Part shown: piece after piece, positions 1-7,319 of the stretch
How positions within the stretch are numbered: position 1 is the first letter of the stretch
Layout of the letters: each line of letters starts with the position of its first letter
Assembly: GCA_049699975.1 (NCBI GenBank)
Contig: JBNAWB010000085.1
Coordinates: 1-14,514, forward strand
DNA length: 14,514 bases
DNA from: CAZAGD01 sp049699975
GTDB taxonomy: Bacteria; Desulfobacterota; SM23-61
Direction: 5' to 3'
The notes under the pieces: model-generated
Databases searched by the model: none
What the model saw: the letters and a program-made list of their open reading frames with translations, nothing else
Told to the model about the DNA's origin: nothing
Translations under genes and position numbers: made by a program

Positions 1-9
1 AAGCCTTTA

Positions 10-46
10 GGGCTTGCCGAATGCGGCAAGGGTCAAGCCCTTGCCC
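10..46. repeat. Nested GC-rich inverted repeats
   Basis: Two overlapping perfect dyads are visible. TTGCCG (14-19) pairs with CGGCAA (24-29) around a 4-base loop. GGCAAGGG (25-32) pairs with CCCTTGCC (38-45) around a 5-base loop. GGGCTTG (10-16) can also pair with CAAGCCC (34-40). The hairpins are mutually exclusive because they share bases. No T-run follows, so an intrinsic terminator is not supported. The look is that of an interspersed intergenic palindromic repeat, but copy number cannot be judged from one window. Confidence 0.5.
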
Positions 47-100
47 TACTACCTGCCGCCTCGTTCCATGGAAGAAACCACTGCCTCATGATTCTGAATG

Positions 101-141
101 AATGCCTGCCTCTGGCCTGCCTCCGGCCTGCCTCGGGCATT
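101..141. repeat. Three-copy 11-bp tandem repeat within short inverted arms
   Basis: Three consecutive 11-bp units, CTGCCTCTGGC (106-116), CTGCCTCCGGC (117-127) and CTGCCTCGGGC (128-138), differ only at positions 8-9 of the unit. The array is bracketed by AATGCC (101-106) and GGCATT (136-141), which are exact reverse complements. It lies about 65 bp upstream of the gap promoter. No function is evident; it may belong to the same repeat element as the hairpins at 10-46. Confidence 0.55.
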
Positions 142-204
142 ACAAAAATAAAAATTCCTCTCGCCACCCTTCAGTGACGGATTACGGCAAGGTCTGCAAA
201 GGCT

Positions 205-233
205 TTGACAAATTCCGAGCTTGATGATATTCT
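205..233 (+). promoter_or_regulatory. Sigma-70-type promoter for gap
   Basis: A perfect -35 hexamer TTGACA (205-210) is followed after 17 bp by TATTCT (228-233), a 4/6 match to TATAAT. Transcription would start near 240. That leaves a leader of roughly 35 bases carrying AAGGAGGG (265-272) in front of the ATG at 277. The promoter argues against starting the gene at 205, where the frame is open. Confidence 0.6.
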
Positions 234-276
234 TTTTATATGCGGAAATCGATTCTTTGCCGCTAAGGAGGGCTTT

Positions 277-1281
277 ATGGCGATCAGGGTTGGCATAAAT
301 GGTTTTGGGAGGATTGGCCGGAGCGTCATGCGGGCAGCCTTAAAATCTGCAGATTTTTCGGCCATTGAAATCGTGGCCATTAATGATCTTACCGATAACA
401 ACACTCTGGCCCACCTTTTAAAATATGACTCAATCATGGGCCGGCTGGCAGCAGAGGTTAAAGTTACGGAGAAGGGCTTATTAGTGAATGGCCGAGATGT
501 CCTCATTACGGCAATTAAGGAGCCTGGAAAGATTCCTTGGCGAGATATAGGCGTTGAATATGTTATCGAATCCACAGGCCATTTTACAGATGCTACCCGA
601 GCCCGCGCTCATCTGGATGCGGGAGCCCGGAAGGTGGTCATCACCGCCCCGGCTAAGAACGAGGATATAACCATCGTCATGGGGGTCAACGAACATGACT
701 ATAACCCTTATGAACATCATATTGTTTCCAATGCTTCATGTACAACAAATTGTATGGCGCCTATTGCCAAAGTTATCTTAGATAAATTTGGCATCCGCCG
801 CGGACTAATGACTACAGTCCATTCTTATACAAATGACCAACGTATTTTGGACTTCCCCCATACTGACCTACGCCGAGCTCGCGCGGCCGCTCTTTCCATG
901 ATCCCCACCAAGACTGGCGCCGCTTCTGCTGTAGCTCTCGTCATTCCCGAGCTGAAGGGCAAATTCGATGGCTTAGCCGTCCGTGTCCCCACACCTAATG
1001 TGTCCTTGGTAGATTTAGTCATTGATTTAGAACAAGAAGCAACTACGCAGGAAATAAACAAAGCTCTTAAAGAAGCTACTAATCGGTATTTAGCTTATAC
1101 TGACGAACCCTTAGTATCCATTGATTTCCAAGGTGATCCACACTCAGCGATCGTTGATGGCTCTTCTACAAAAGCCATCGGTACCATGGCTAAGATCTTA
1201 GCCTGGTATGACAATGAATGGGGTTACTCTCATAGAGTGCTCGATCTAATTTTACACATGGCTGCCGCCGGCCGAGTTTGA
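277..1281 (+). CDS. gap: Glyceraldehyde-3-phosphate dehydrogenase, type I (NAD-type)
   Basis: This cytosolic enzyme oxidises and phosphorylates glyceraldehyde 3-phosphate to 1,3-bisphosphoglycerate in glycolysis, and runs in reverse in gluconeogenesis. The 334-residue product has the usual length. Visible features are the Rossmann motif GINGFGRIG (residues 6-14), the acidic residue of VAIND at D37 that normally favours NAD over NADP, the catalytic ASCTTNC with C155, the base H182 in TVHSYTNDQ, and a C-terminal NEWGYS. The frame is open from 205, but the start at 277 has AAGGAGGG 4 bases upstream, matches the family N-terminus and lies downstream of the promoter. The next gene, a dikinase-like protein, begins 101 bp later with no clear terminator between, so co-transcription is likely. 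A second divergent GAPDH lies at 5759-7051. Identification is secure; assignment to the glycolytic direction is inference. Confidence 0.96.
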   Translation: MAIRVGINGFGRIGRSVMRAALKSADFSAIEIVAINDLTDNNTLAHLLKYDSIMGRLAAEVKVTEKGLLVNGRDVLITAIKEPGKIPWRDIGVEYVIESTGHFTDATRARAHLDAGARKVVITAPAKNEDITIVMGVNEHDYNPYEHHIVSNASCTTNCMAPIAKVILDKFGIRRGLMTTVHSYTNDQRILDFPHTDLRRARAAALSMIPTKTGAASAVALVIPELKGKFDGLAVRVPTPNVSLVDLVIDLEQEATTQEINKALKEATNRYLAYTDEPLVSIDFQGDPHSAIVDGSSTKAIGTMAKILAWYDNEWGYSHRVLDLILHMAAAGRV

Positions 1282-1382
1282 GATTCTTATTCTTCTATTG
1301 GCTTCTTAGATGGCACTTGAAGAAAGGTAGCCCAATTTAGAGGCTGAGAAGTAGATTTTTTTAAAATCCGAAGGCCTAAGCT

Positions 1383-4300
1383 ATGACCGTGAACCGCCAG
1401 TTGGAAGAGGTGCAAAAAGAATTAAGAGCCCGGGAAATTCCCCAAGAAGTCCTCGAATCTGCTGCCCTGCAAAAGAATCTCCAAGAAACATCTGTTGCCC
1501 AACTCCAAATTGACCCCAAATATGAAGTGCTCATAGAGACCGTAGAAGGTTATCGCGGCATTCAGAAAGCTGCCGAGACCTTGCTCTTTGAGTTGCATCA
1601 TCCCTTTAAAAATTGGGAAATAATCTTGCGGGAAATGCGCTCTTTTGCCCTAAAATATTTTACCGCCTATAGCCGTCACCCCCGCGGCCCCCAAGCGGTA
1701 TCCGCCATTATTGATGTCTTCTTTGAGGCAATAAACCAGGTCAACTCTGATAGCTTAGAAATAAAAGCCATAGATTATTTGCTTAATTATTTAGAAAAGA
1801 TCGTTAATGAGCTTAACGGCCAAAATCATGGTGAATTTTGGCCGATATTGCAACTTACTTGTCAACGTTTGGCTTCCCTTCCCGACAGGCAATTTTTTTA
1901 TTTAGCTTCCAGCCATATCCCTTTAAAAAAGATCGCTCAGACCTTATTGCTTAAGCTTCCCGAAAATTCTTTTTTGCCGGAATTTAATAACCTATTCATC
2001 CGCAGTCTGAAAGTTACTTACGCCTACTGGCTGAAAGAAGAAGATCCGCTCTGCTGGTTTGATAAAGCAGGATCCGCGCAAGTTTTTGGCGAACAATTAA
2101 AATACCCAGATGTCCTGCAGGCAATTTCTCATGGGCGCTTCAAGTCTTTGCTCCAAGAATTAGAGGATTTTACGACTAAAGAAGAATATAAAAATAATGC
2201 TTCTGAGCAGATGCTCCGTCATCTCTTGACTTTCCCTTCTTACTTAGACATAGTGCGGGCTTACAAAGAGATTCCTCACCTTTGGCCTGCTCCGCTCACG
2301 GCGGAAAAAGAACTCCCCCTCTTAGAGAATAAAAAAATATTAGCCCTCTTTAAAATAATGGAAATTCCTGGGCTAAAAGATATTCACGAAGAAACTTTAA
2401 GGGAAATTAATCATACCCTCGTAGAACTCATCCGCAAAGAACCCCCCGAGCGGATGCGCGATTTTCTAATTAAGACTTTTTCCCTTCTCAAGTCCAGTAT
2501 GGAAAATTACCCCCATACGGCCTTGCAGTGTATTCAAACCTTAGGGGCAGAGATTTTTAATCAAGGTTATAGTCCTTTGGTGGAAGTCTTCTTAGAGTTA
2601 GTCTTACATTTTGGTTTTCAATACCCCAATGTGCAGGGAGTGGACACAAATTGGCAATTAATCTGCAACCCCTGCCATTTGCTTAATGTGCGTGTCTGGT
2701 TGGATATTATTGGCCGCAATCCAAAATGGTGTAGTACGCTCCTTTCGGCCCTTATAATCAACTTAAAATTAGCGGGGATTTATATAAGGGATACTGATCT
2801 TTTCCAAAAAGAAGTAACTAAACTACTCAATGCCGAAATTGAACCCGTCTACAATTTAATTAAGCAATTGGCCAAATTATTTCCCGTATATTTCAATGAA
2901 ATTGGAGCGGAAGGGGAATTACGCGAGGCAACTACGGAGATAGATGAAATTACTAATCGCAAAGATATCCTCATTCATTTTCTCCGTAAACAAAGTCATG
3001 TGGAAAGTAGTAACCTCATCGAGGATTTCGTAAGAGAAATAATTCGTTTTTGGCGCTTAAGAGATAAAGGGGGGTTAAAGAATTTCCTGCCGGCGGAGAT
3101 TTGGGAAAAGATAGAGACGGCCGGTCCCTTCATTGAGGAAGTTAATTATATTGTCCAAAAGATCTTTGCCGAGAAAAGACTCCAGAGCGAGAAGGATCTT
3201 TTAGGTCTCACCGATCATGAACTATCCGCCTTCATGGCTTCTTTACCGGGTGTGGCGGAGACGGAAAAGAAACGGGTCTCTTTACTAATCAAGATTTACC
3301 GGCTTATTAATCAGAAGTATAACTTAGGCTTTCAGGAAATTGCCGCCCATTTGCAGGAAGCCTCCCGCTGGGGCTTCGAGGGCTTGGATGCGCTCTTGCG
3401 GGTTATCAAGCGCCAGGACCCCGAAGAATGTCTGGAACATATCTTGTCTTATCTGGAGAATTTAAAGAAAATAATTCTTTCTCCCCAAAAGTTCGAAGCC
3501 CGGGAAGATATCTACCGCAAACGGCATATAGCAGCTGACATTCCCTCTCTGTATGGTCGCTATCGCGAGAGAAAATTCGATGCCTTAGGTTTAACTTTTC
3601 GTTTAGAAAATTTGGCGAATATCTATTTCGAAAGACTCATCGACTCTTTAGATCTTTCCTTTATTACCCGGGCCACCTTTTTTAAAATCATCGCCTGTTT
3701 GCGGTATCTTATGCGGGCTATCGAATTAGATGGCATCTTTTCGCCGCGGCTTAATACCCAACTTATGCTCTTAGAAAAATCTTTAGAGATAAAGCGCTTC
3801 ACCTTTATGCAGTACCTGGACATATTCCGCGGCTTCTCCGAAGGAGTTAAAGATGTCATTTCCGTTTATTATGTGAACGCCCATAAAAATAACTTGGAGC
3901 TTTTAATTTGGCAAATGGGCAAGAAGAATATTCTGCCTAAATATCTGCCGCCTTCTGCGGAAGAAATTGGCCCCCATGAGTTTGTCCACCAAATAGGCGA
4001 AAAATTTATTCGCGATCTGATCGCTAATACTTTTGGCCTCCAGTACTTAGATATTTTCTTGGCCCGGATTCAACAAACCCTGGCTGAACAGAGAGAAACT
4101 TTGAACGAAGCTGACCTCGATTTGCTGATGACTTATGACCCCAAAAAAGTATGTTGTTTAATCCACCATCCCAATCGCTTGACTTATGATCTAATTCATT
4201 TGGGGAGTAAAGGGTATAACTTGGTGGTCTTAGCTTCAGAAGGCATCCCCGTACCTCCAGGCTTTATTCTGACTACGGAAGTATTCCGCTGTCTTAGGAT

Positions 4301-5678
4301 AATTGAACGTTATCGGCACGCCCATGACCATTTGGAACGGGAAGTACGCTTTGGTCTGCAGCAGATTGAAAAAGCTACTGGGCGGGAATTCGGGAATCCG
4401 GAACGTCCGTTACTCTTGGCCGTGCGCAGCGGGTCAACGATATCTATGCCAGGGATGATGGCTACTTTATTGAATGTGGGTATAAATGAAGAGATAGTAG
4501 AAGGATTGATCCGCTCCACGGGGGAAAGTTGGTTTGCTTGGGATAATTATCGGCGTTTTATCCAATCCTGGGGCATGTCTTATGGAATTGAACGGGAAGT
4601 TTTTAATGAGATCATGCGCCACTTCAAAGCTAAATACAGAGTGGAAAAGAAAAGGCAATTCTCCGGGGAAGAAATGAAAGAAGTAGCTTTGGCCTATCGC
4701 CGCGCCGTTGAAGAAAGACACATCACCATCTACGAGGACCCCTGGGCGCAATTACAAGTGGCCATTAAGCAAGTCCTTTCTTCTTGGAATTCCATCAAAG
4801 CCAGGCAATACCGAGAAATTATGGGTATATCCGACTATTGGGGCACGGCGGTGATTGTGCAAGCCATGGTCTTTGGTAATCTCAGCCTCTCCTCGGGCAG
4901 CGGGGTAGTCTTCACGGCCCATCCCTACCGAAAAATTAGACGGGTTGCTTTGTGGGGTGATTTTACTCCCGGCAACCAAGGAGAAGATATTGTGGGTGGG
5001 TTAGTCTCTACTTATCCCATCTCTAAAGAACAAAAAGAGTTGGAAGGTAGAGAAGAAGACTTAGAAGAAGCTTTTCCTAAGATATATAAGCGTTTATTTG
5101 AGATTGCTAAAACATTAGTCTATGAGAAAAAGTGGAACCCGCAAGAAGTGGAATTTACTTTCGAAAGCCCTGAAGAAACAAGTCTATACATCCTCCAGAC
5201 ACGCGATATGGTATCGACTAAAAGAGAAAAATTTGAGGTATTTACTCCCTCTCCCGCTCTGCAGGAGAATTTTTTGAGCAAAGGAATTGGGGTAAGCGGA
5301 GGAGCCCTTTCCGGCCGGGTAGTATTCAACTTAGAAGAGATTCATCATTGGCGCAGGTTGGAGCCCACAACTCCCCTCATTCTTGTTCGTTCGGACACAG
5401 TTCCAGAAGATATCCAGGAGATTTCTTTAACTGATGGGCTGCTCACCGCAAAAGGCGGACAAACTTCCCACGCGGCGATCGTGGCTTTTGAATTGGATAA
5501 GACGGCCGTAGTAGGTTGCCGCGGGTTAGTAGTTTTGGAAAATGAAGGGAGACTCTTTATTAACCATGTGGAAATAAAGCGAGGAGACTTCCTCAGCTTA
5601 GATGGAAGAAAAGGGTTAGTTTATTTGGGGAAGCATGAAATTAAGGCCGAAGAAGATCTGCCCACTTTTTTAGTTTAG
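1383..5678 (+). CDS. PPDK-like ATP-grasp/phosphohistidine protein lacking the PEP-binding barrel
   Basis: This 1431-residue protein has pyruvate-phosphate-dikinase features only in its last third. Residues from about 925 to 1285 match the PPDK nucleotide-binding domain: LGSKGYNL (940-947), IPVPPGF, RSGSTISMPGMM (1015-1026), FAWDNYRRFI, GVVFTAHP, NQGEDIVGG and the closing YILQTRD. A swivelling phosphohistidine domain follows with GGQTSHAA, where H1363 is the expected phospho-carrier. The protein ends about 70 residues later, with no PEP/pyruvate TIM barrel, and the next gene starts 80 bp downstream, leaving no room for one. Residues 1-920 are mostly helical-looking, have no signal peptide or membrane segment, and match no domain I recognise. 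Standard PPDK is about 870-900 residues. The start has GAAGG 8 bases upstream. Its place between two GAPDH genes suggests a role in triose/PEP metabolism or its control. It could be a dikinase acting on another acceptor, or a regulatory protein; true PPDK activity is unlikely from this chain alone. Confidence 0.8.
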   Translation: MTVNRQLEEVQKELRAREIPQEVLESAALQKNLQETSVAQLQIDPKYEVLIETVEGYRGIQKAAETLLFELHHPFKNWEIILREMRSFALKYFTAYSRHPRGPQAVSAIIDVFFEAINQVNSDSLEIKAIDYLLNYLEKIVNELNGQNHGEFWPILQLTCQRLASLPDRQFFYLASSHIPLKKIAQTLLLKLPENSFLPEFNNLFIRSLKVTYAYWLKEEDPLCWFDKAGSAQVFGEQLKYPDVLQAISHGRFKSLLQELEDFTTKEEYKNNASEQMLRHLLTFPSYLDIVRAYKEIPHLWPAPLTAEKELPLLENKKILALFKIMEIPGLKDIHEETLREINHTLVELIRKEPPERMRDFLIKTFSLLKSSMENYPHTALQCIQTLGAEIFNQGYSPLVEVFLELVLHFGFQYPNVQGVDTNWQLICNPCHLLNVRVWLDIIGRNPKWCSTLLSALIINLKLAGIYIRDTDLFQKEVTKLLNAEIEPVYNLIKQLAKLFPVYFNEIGAEGELREATTEIDEITNRKDILIHFLRKQSHVESSNLIEDFVREIIRFWRLRDKGGLKNFLPAEIWEKIETAGPFIEEVNYIVQKIFAEKRLQSEKDLLGLTDHELSAFMASLPGVAETEKKRVSLLIKIYRLINQKYNLGFQEIAAHLQEASRWGFEGLDALLRVIKRQDPEECLEHILSYLENLKKIILSPQKFEAREDIYRKRHIAADIPSLYGRYRERKFDALGLTFRLENLANIYFERLIDSLDLSFITRATFFKIIACLRYLMRAIELDGIFSPRLNTQLMLLEKSLEIKRFTFMQYLDIFRGFSEGVKDVISVYYVNAHKNNLELLIWQMGKKNILPKYLPPSAEEIGPHEFVHQIGEKFIRDLIANTFGLQYLDIFLARIQQTLAEQRETLNEADLDLLMTYDPKKVCCLIHHPNRLTYDLIHLGSKGYNLVVLASEGIPVPPGFILTTEVFRCLRIIERYRHAHDHLEREVRFGLQQIEKATGREFGNPERPLLLAVRSGSTISMPGMMATLLNVGINEEIVEGLIRSTGESWFAWDNYRRFIQSWGMSYGIEREVFNEIMRHFKAKYRVEKKRQFSGEEMKEVALAYRRAVEERHITIYEDPWAQLQVAIKQVLSSWNSIKARQYREIMGISDYWGTAVIVQAMVFGNLSLSSGSGVVFTAHPYRKIRRVALWGDFTPGNQGEDIVGGLVSTYPISKEQKELEGREEDLEEAFPKIYKRLFEIAKTLVYEKKWNPQEVEFTFESPEETSLYILQTRDMVSTKREKFEVFTPSPALQENFLSKGIGVSGGALSGRVVFNLEEIHHWRRLEPTTPLILVRSDTVPEDIQEISLTDGLLTAKGGQTSHAAIVAFELDKTAVVGCRGLVVLENEGRLFINHVEIKRGDFLSLDGRKGLVYLGKHEIKAEEDLPTFLV

Positions 5679-5696
5679 CCTTTACCCAAAAAGTGG
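5662..5696. other. 9-bp inverted repeat spanning the dikinase stop codon
   Basis: CCACTTTTT (5662-5670) is an exact reverse complement of AAAAAGTGG (5688-5696), with a 17-base loop containing the TAG stop at 5676-5678. No T-tract follows the right arm, so it is not a standard terminator. It could be a 3' mRNA hairpin between the dikinase and second GAPDH cistrons, or chance in AT-rich sequence. Confidence 0.3.
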
Positions 5697-5758
5697 ATAG
5701 GAAGAGAATTTTCCCTCAAAAAATTTGATTATAAAAATAAAAAAGATGGAGGGTAAAG

Positions 5759-7051
5759 ATGAACAGTCAGTTAGCTGGGGAATTGGCGGAGAAAGAAAAT
5801 AAAAAGAGTCCTTTGAAGTTGGGTATTAACGGCTTGGGACGCATCGGAAAATTAACCCTTTGGCATCATGTAGCGCGAAGATATTTTGCTGAACTAATCG
5901 TAAATATAGGGCGGGAGGCAGGAAGAAGTCTCCAGGATGTGGCGGACTATATAGTCCATGATAGCACTTACGGGCATTTGGCTAATTATCTTTTTGGATA
6001 TAAAGGTGGACGAGTTATTGAGAATCTGAATGAAGAACATGGCACGATGCTGGTTAATGGGGTACCGGTAACCATCCTGCGCCGAGATCGGAATCCGAAA
6101 GATTTACCTTGGAAACAAATGCAGGTGCCCATAGTGGTGGAAGCTACGGGCAAGTTTTTGGACCCGACTGCGCCGCCAGATATTAAAAATGGTTCCATCA
6201 AAGGACACTTAGCGGCCGGCGCCCAAAAAGTATTAGTTTCTGCTCCTTTCAAGATTAAAGATAAATCTTTGGCTATGCCTGAAGAAGCAATTACCATGGT
6301 TATGGGCATAAACGACCACCAGTATCAAGCGCTCAAGCACAATATTATCTCGGCCGCTTCTTGTACGACCACTTGCTTGGCTTTTATGGTTAAACCGCTC
6401 CTTGATTATTTCGGGGCGGATAGGATTTTAAGCGCCTCCATGGTCACAGTGCACGCCGCCACTGGTTCTCAGGAAGTCTTAGATCGTCTTCCTGATCCCA
6501 AAGCGGATGACCTTAGAAAAAACAGGTCCATAATGAATAATATTATTCTTACCTCTACTGGAGCAGCTAAAGCCCTGGCTTTAGTAATTCCCGAAATGAA
6601 GAAAATCGGGTTTATTGCTGAATCAGTGCGCATTCCTACTAATACCGGATCCTTGATAGTCTTGGTGGTAAATATTCAGGATGAAAACTTAGAAAATCCT
6701 ATAAATCGCGAAAAAGTTAATCAAGTTTACCAGCGGGCCGCGGCTACTTATATGCAGAAATACCTTTGCTTTAGTGAAAGGCAAAACGTATCTTCTGATA
6801 TAATTGGTACTCCTTTTGCGGCGGCCATTATTGAAGGAACGGAAACTCATACGCGCACGGCCCACATTTGCGTTGATCTCGCTAAAATTCCTGGACTCCC
6901 CCAGGGAATTTCTTCCCCAAAAGGGCCTTGCTTAGTAGAAATCCCGGTAACCCAAGCTGTCGTCTATGGTTGGTACGATAATGAGCTGGGTAGCTATACC
7001 AATATGTTGGGGGACTTAACCGTAAAAGTGGCTGAAGAACTTCTTCTTTAA
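5759..7051 (+). CDS. Divergent large glyceraldehyde-3-phosphate dehydrogenase (second paralogue)
   Basis: This 430-residue GAPDH homologue is nearly 100 residues longer than the copy at 277-1281. The extra length is an N-terminal extension of about 18 residues plus insertions, for example around residues 135-175. Core features are intact: GINGLGRIG (22-30), catalytic SAASCTTTC with C202, H232 in TVHAATGSQ, STGAAKA, RIPTNTGS, and a C-terminal WYDNELGSYTN. The end of the second beta strand reads VNIGREAG (48-55) instead of the IND of the first copy. The NAD-selecting Asp is therefore not obvious, which raises NADP or relaxed cofactor use, although an ungapped alignment would put E53 there. GGAGGG (5748-5753) lies 5 bases before the ATG. 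It follows the dikinase-like gene by 80 bp and probably shares its transcript. GAPDH family membership is certain; direction and cofactor are inference. Confidence 0.92.
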   Translation: MNSQLAGELAEKENKKSPLKLGINGLGRIGKLTLWHHVARRYFAELIVNIGREAGRSLQDVADYIVHDSTYGHLANYLFGYKGGRVIENLNEEHGTMLVNGVPVTILRRDRNPKDLPWKQMQVPIVVEATGKFLDPTAPPDIKNGSIKGHLAAGAQKVLVSAPFKIKDKSLAMPEEAITMVMGINDHQYQALKHNIISAASCTTTCLAFMVKPLLDYFGADRILSASMVTVHAATGSQEVLDRLPDPKADDLRKNRSIMNNIILTSTGAAKALALVIPEMKKIGFIAESVRIPTNTGSLIVLVVNIQDENLENPINREKVNQVYQRAAATYMQKYLCFSERQNVSSDIIGTPFAAAIIEGTETHTRTAHICVDLAKIPGLPQGISSPKGPCLVEIPVTQAVVYGWYDNELGSYTNMLGDLTVKVAEELLL

Positions 7052-7255
7052 AATTTTCTTTTAAATCCTCGTTTTAAAAATAAAAAGTCAAAAATTAAAT
7101 TTTTAGCCGGCCTTTACCAATTTAATGCTGCCCCAAAAAATAATTTTTTTGCCTCTTGTGCAAGTAAAAACCAAAGAATTTCGCCGAATTTCTGGACCTC
7201 TGGCATAAGCGAAAGGGAGGAAAAATTTGTTCTTTCATAACCTTGAATTTTTTGC

Positions 7256-7283
7256 TTGACATACTACATATAGTGGATTAAAT
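7256..7283 (+). promoter_or_regulatory. Promoter of the anaerobic ribonucleotide reductase operon
   Basis: The -35 hexamer TTGACA (7256-7261) is a perfect match. A 16-bp spacer leads to TTAAAT (7278-7283), a 4/6 match for the -10. Transcription would begin near 7290, giving a leader of about 30 bases. The upstream NrdR-like box fills the -35/-10 spacer, which is a typical repressor position. Confidence 0.55.
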
Positions 7284-7307
7284 TATTTTACATACTAAAT
7301 ATGCTAT
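7261..7307 (+). promoter_or_regulatory. Paired NrdR-box-like operators, 31 bp apart
   Basis: Box 1 is ATACTACATATAGTGG (7261-7276) and agrees with an idealised NrdR box, ACACTATATATAGTGT, at 13 of 16 positions. Box 2 is ATACTAAATATGCTAT (7292-7307) and agrees at 11 of 16. Start-to-start distance is exactly 31 bp, about three helical turns, the known arrangement for NrdR, a zinc-finger/ATP-cone repressor of ribonucleotide reductase genes that binds two boxes cooperatively. Box 1 lies in the -35/-10 spacer and box 2 just past the predicted start point. The consensus is recalled from the literature; no nrdR gene is in the window. Confidence 0.6.
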
Positions 7308-7319
7308 TTTTATGGGGGA

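Noticed and set aside
205..276. In-frame N-terminal extension of gap from the ATG-like open frame upstream of 277
   Set aside because: The frame is open, but it overlaps the predicted promoter, and the Shine-Dalgarno site and family N-terminus both fit the ATG at 277.
7110..7160. AT-rich palindrome AAAAAAT-A-ATTTTTT as a terminator for the second GAPDH
   Set aside because: The stem has no GC pairs beyond the A/T run, so it is not stable enough to call an intrinsic terminator.
7227..7259. Ten-codon leader peptide starting TTG after GGGAGG (7215-7220)
   Set aside because: Ribosome-site spacing is good, but it lies upstream of the nrd promoter, so it would not be on that transcript. The encoded peptide has no control-codon run.
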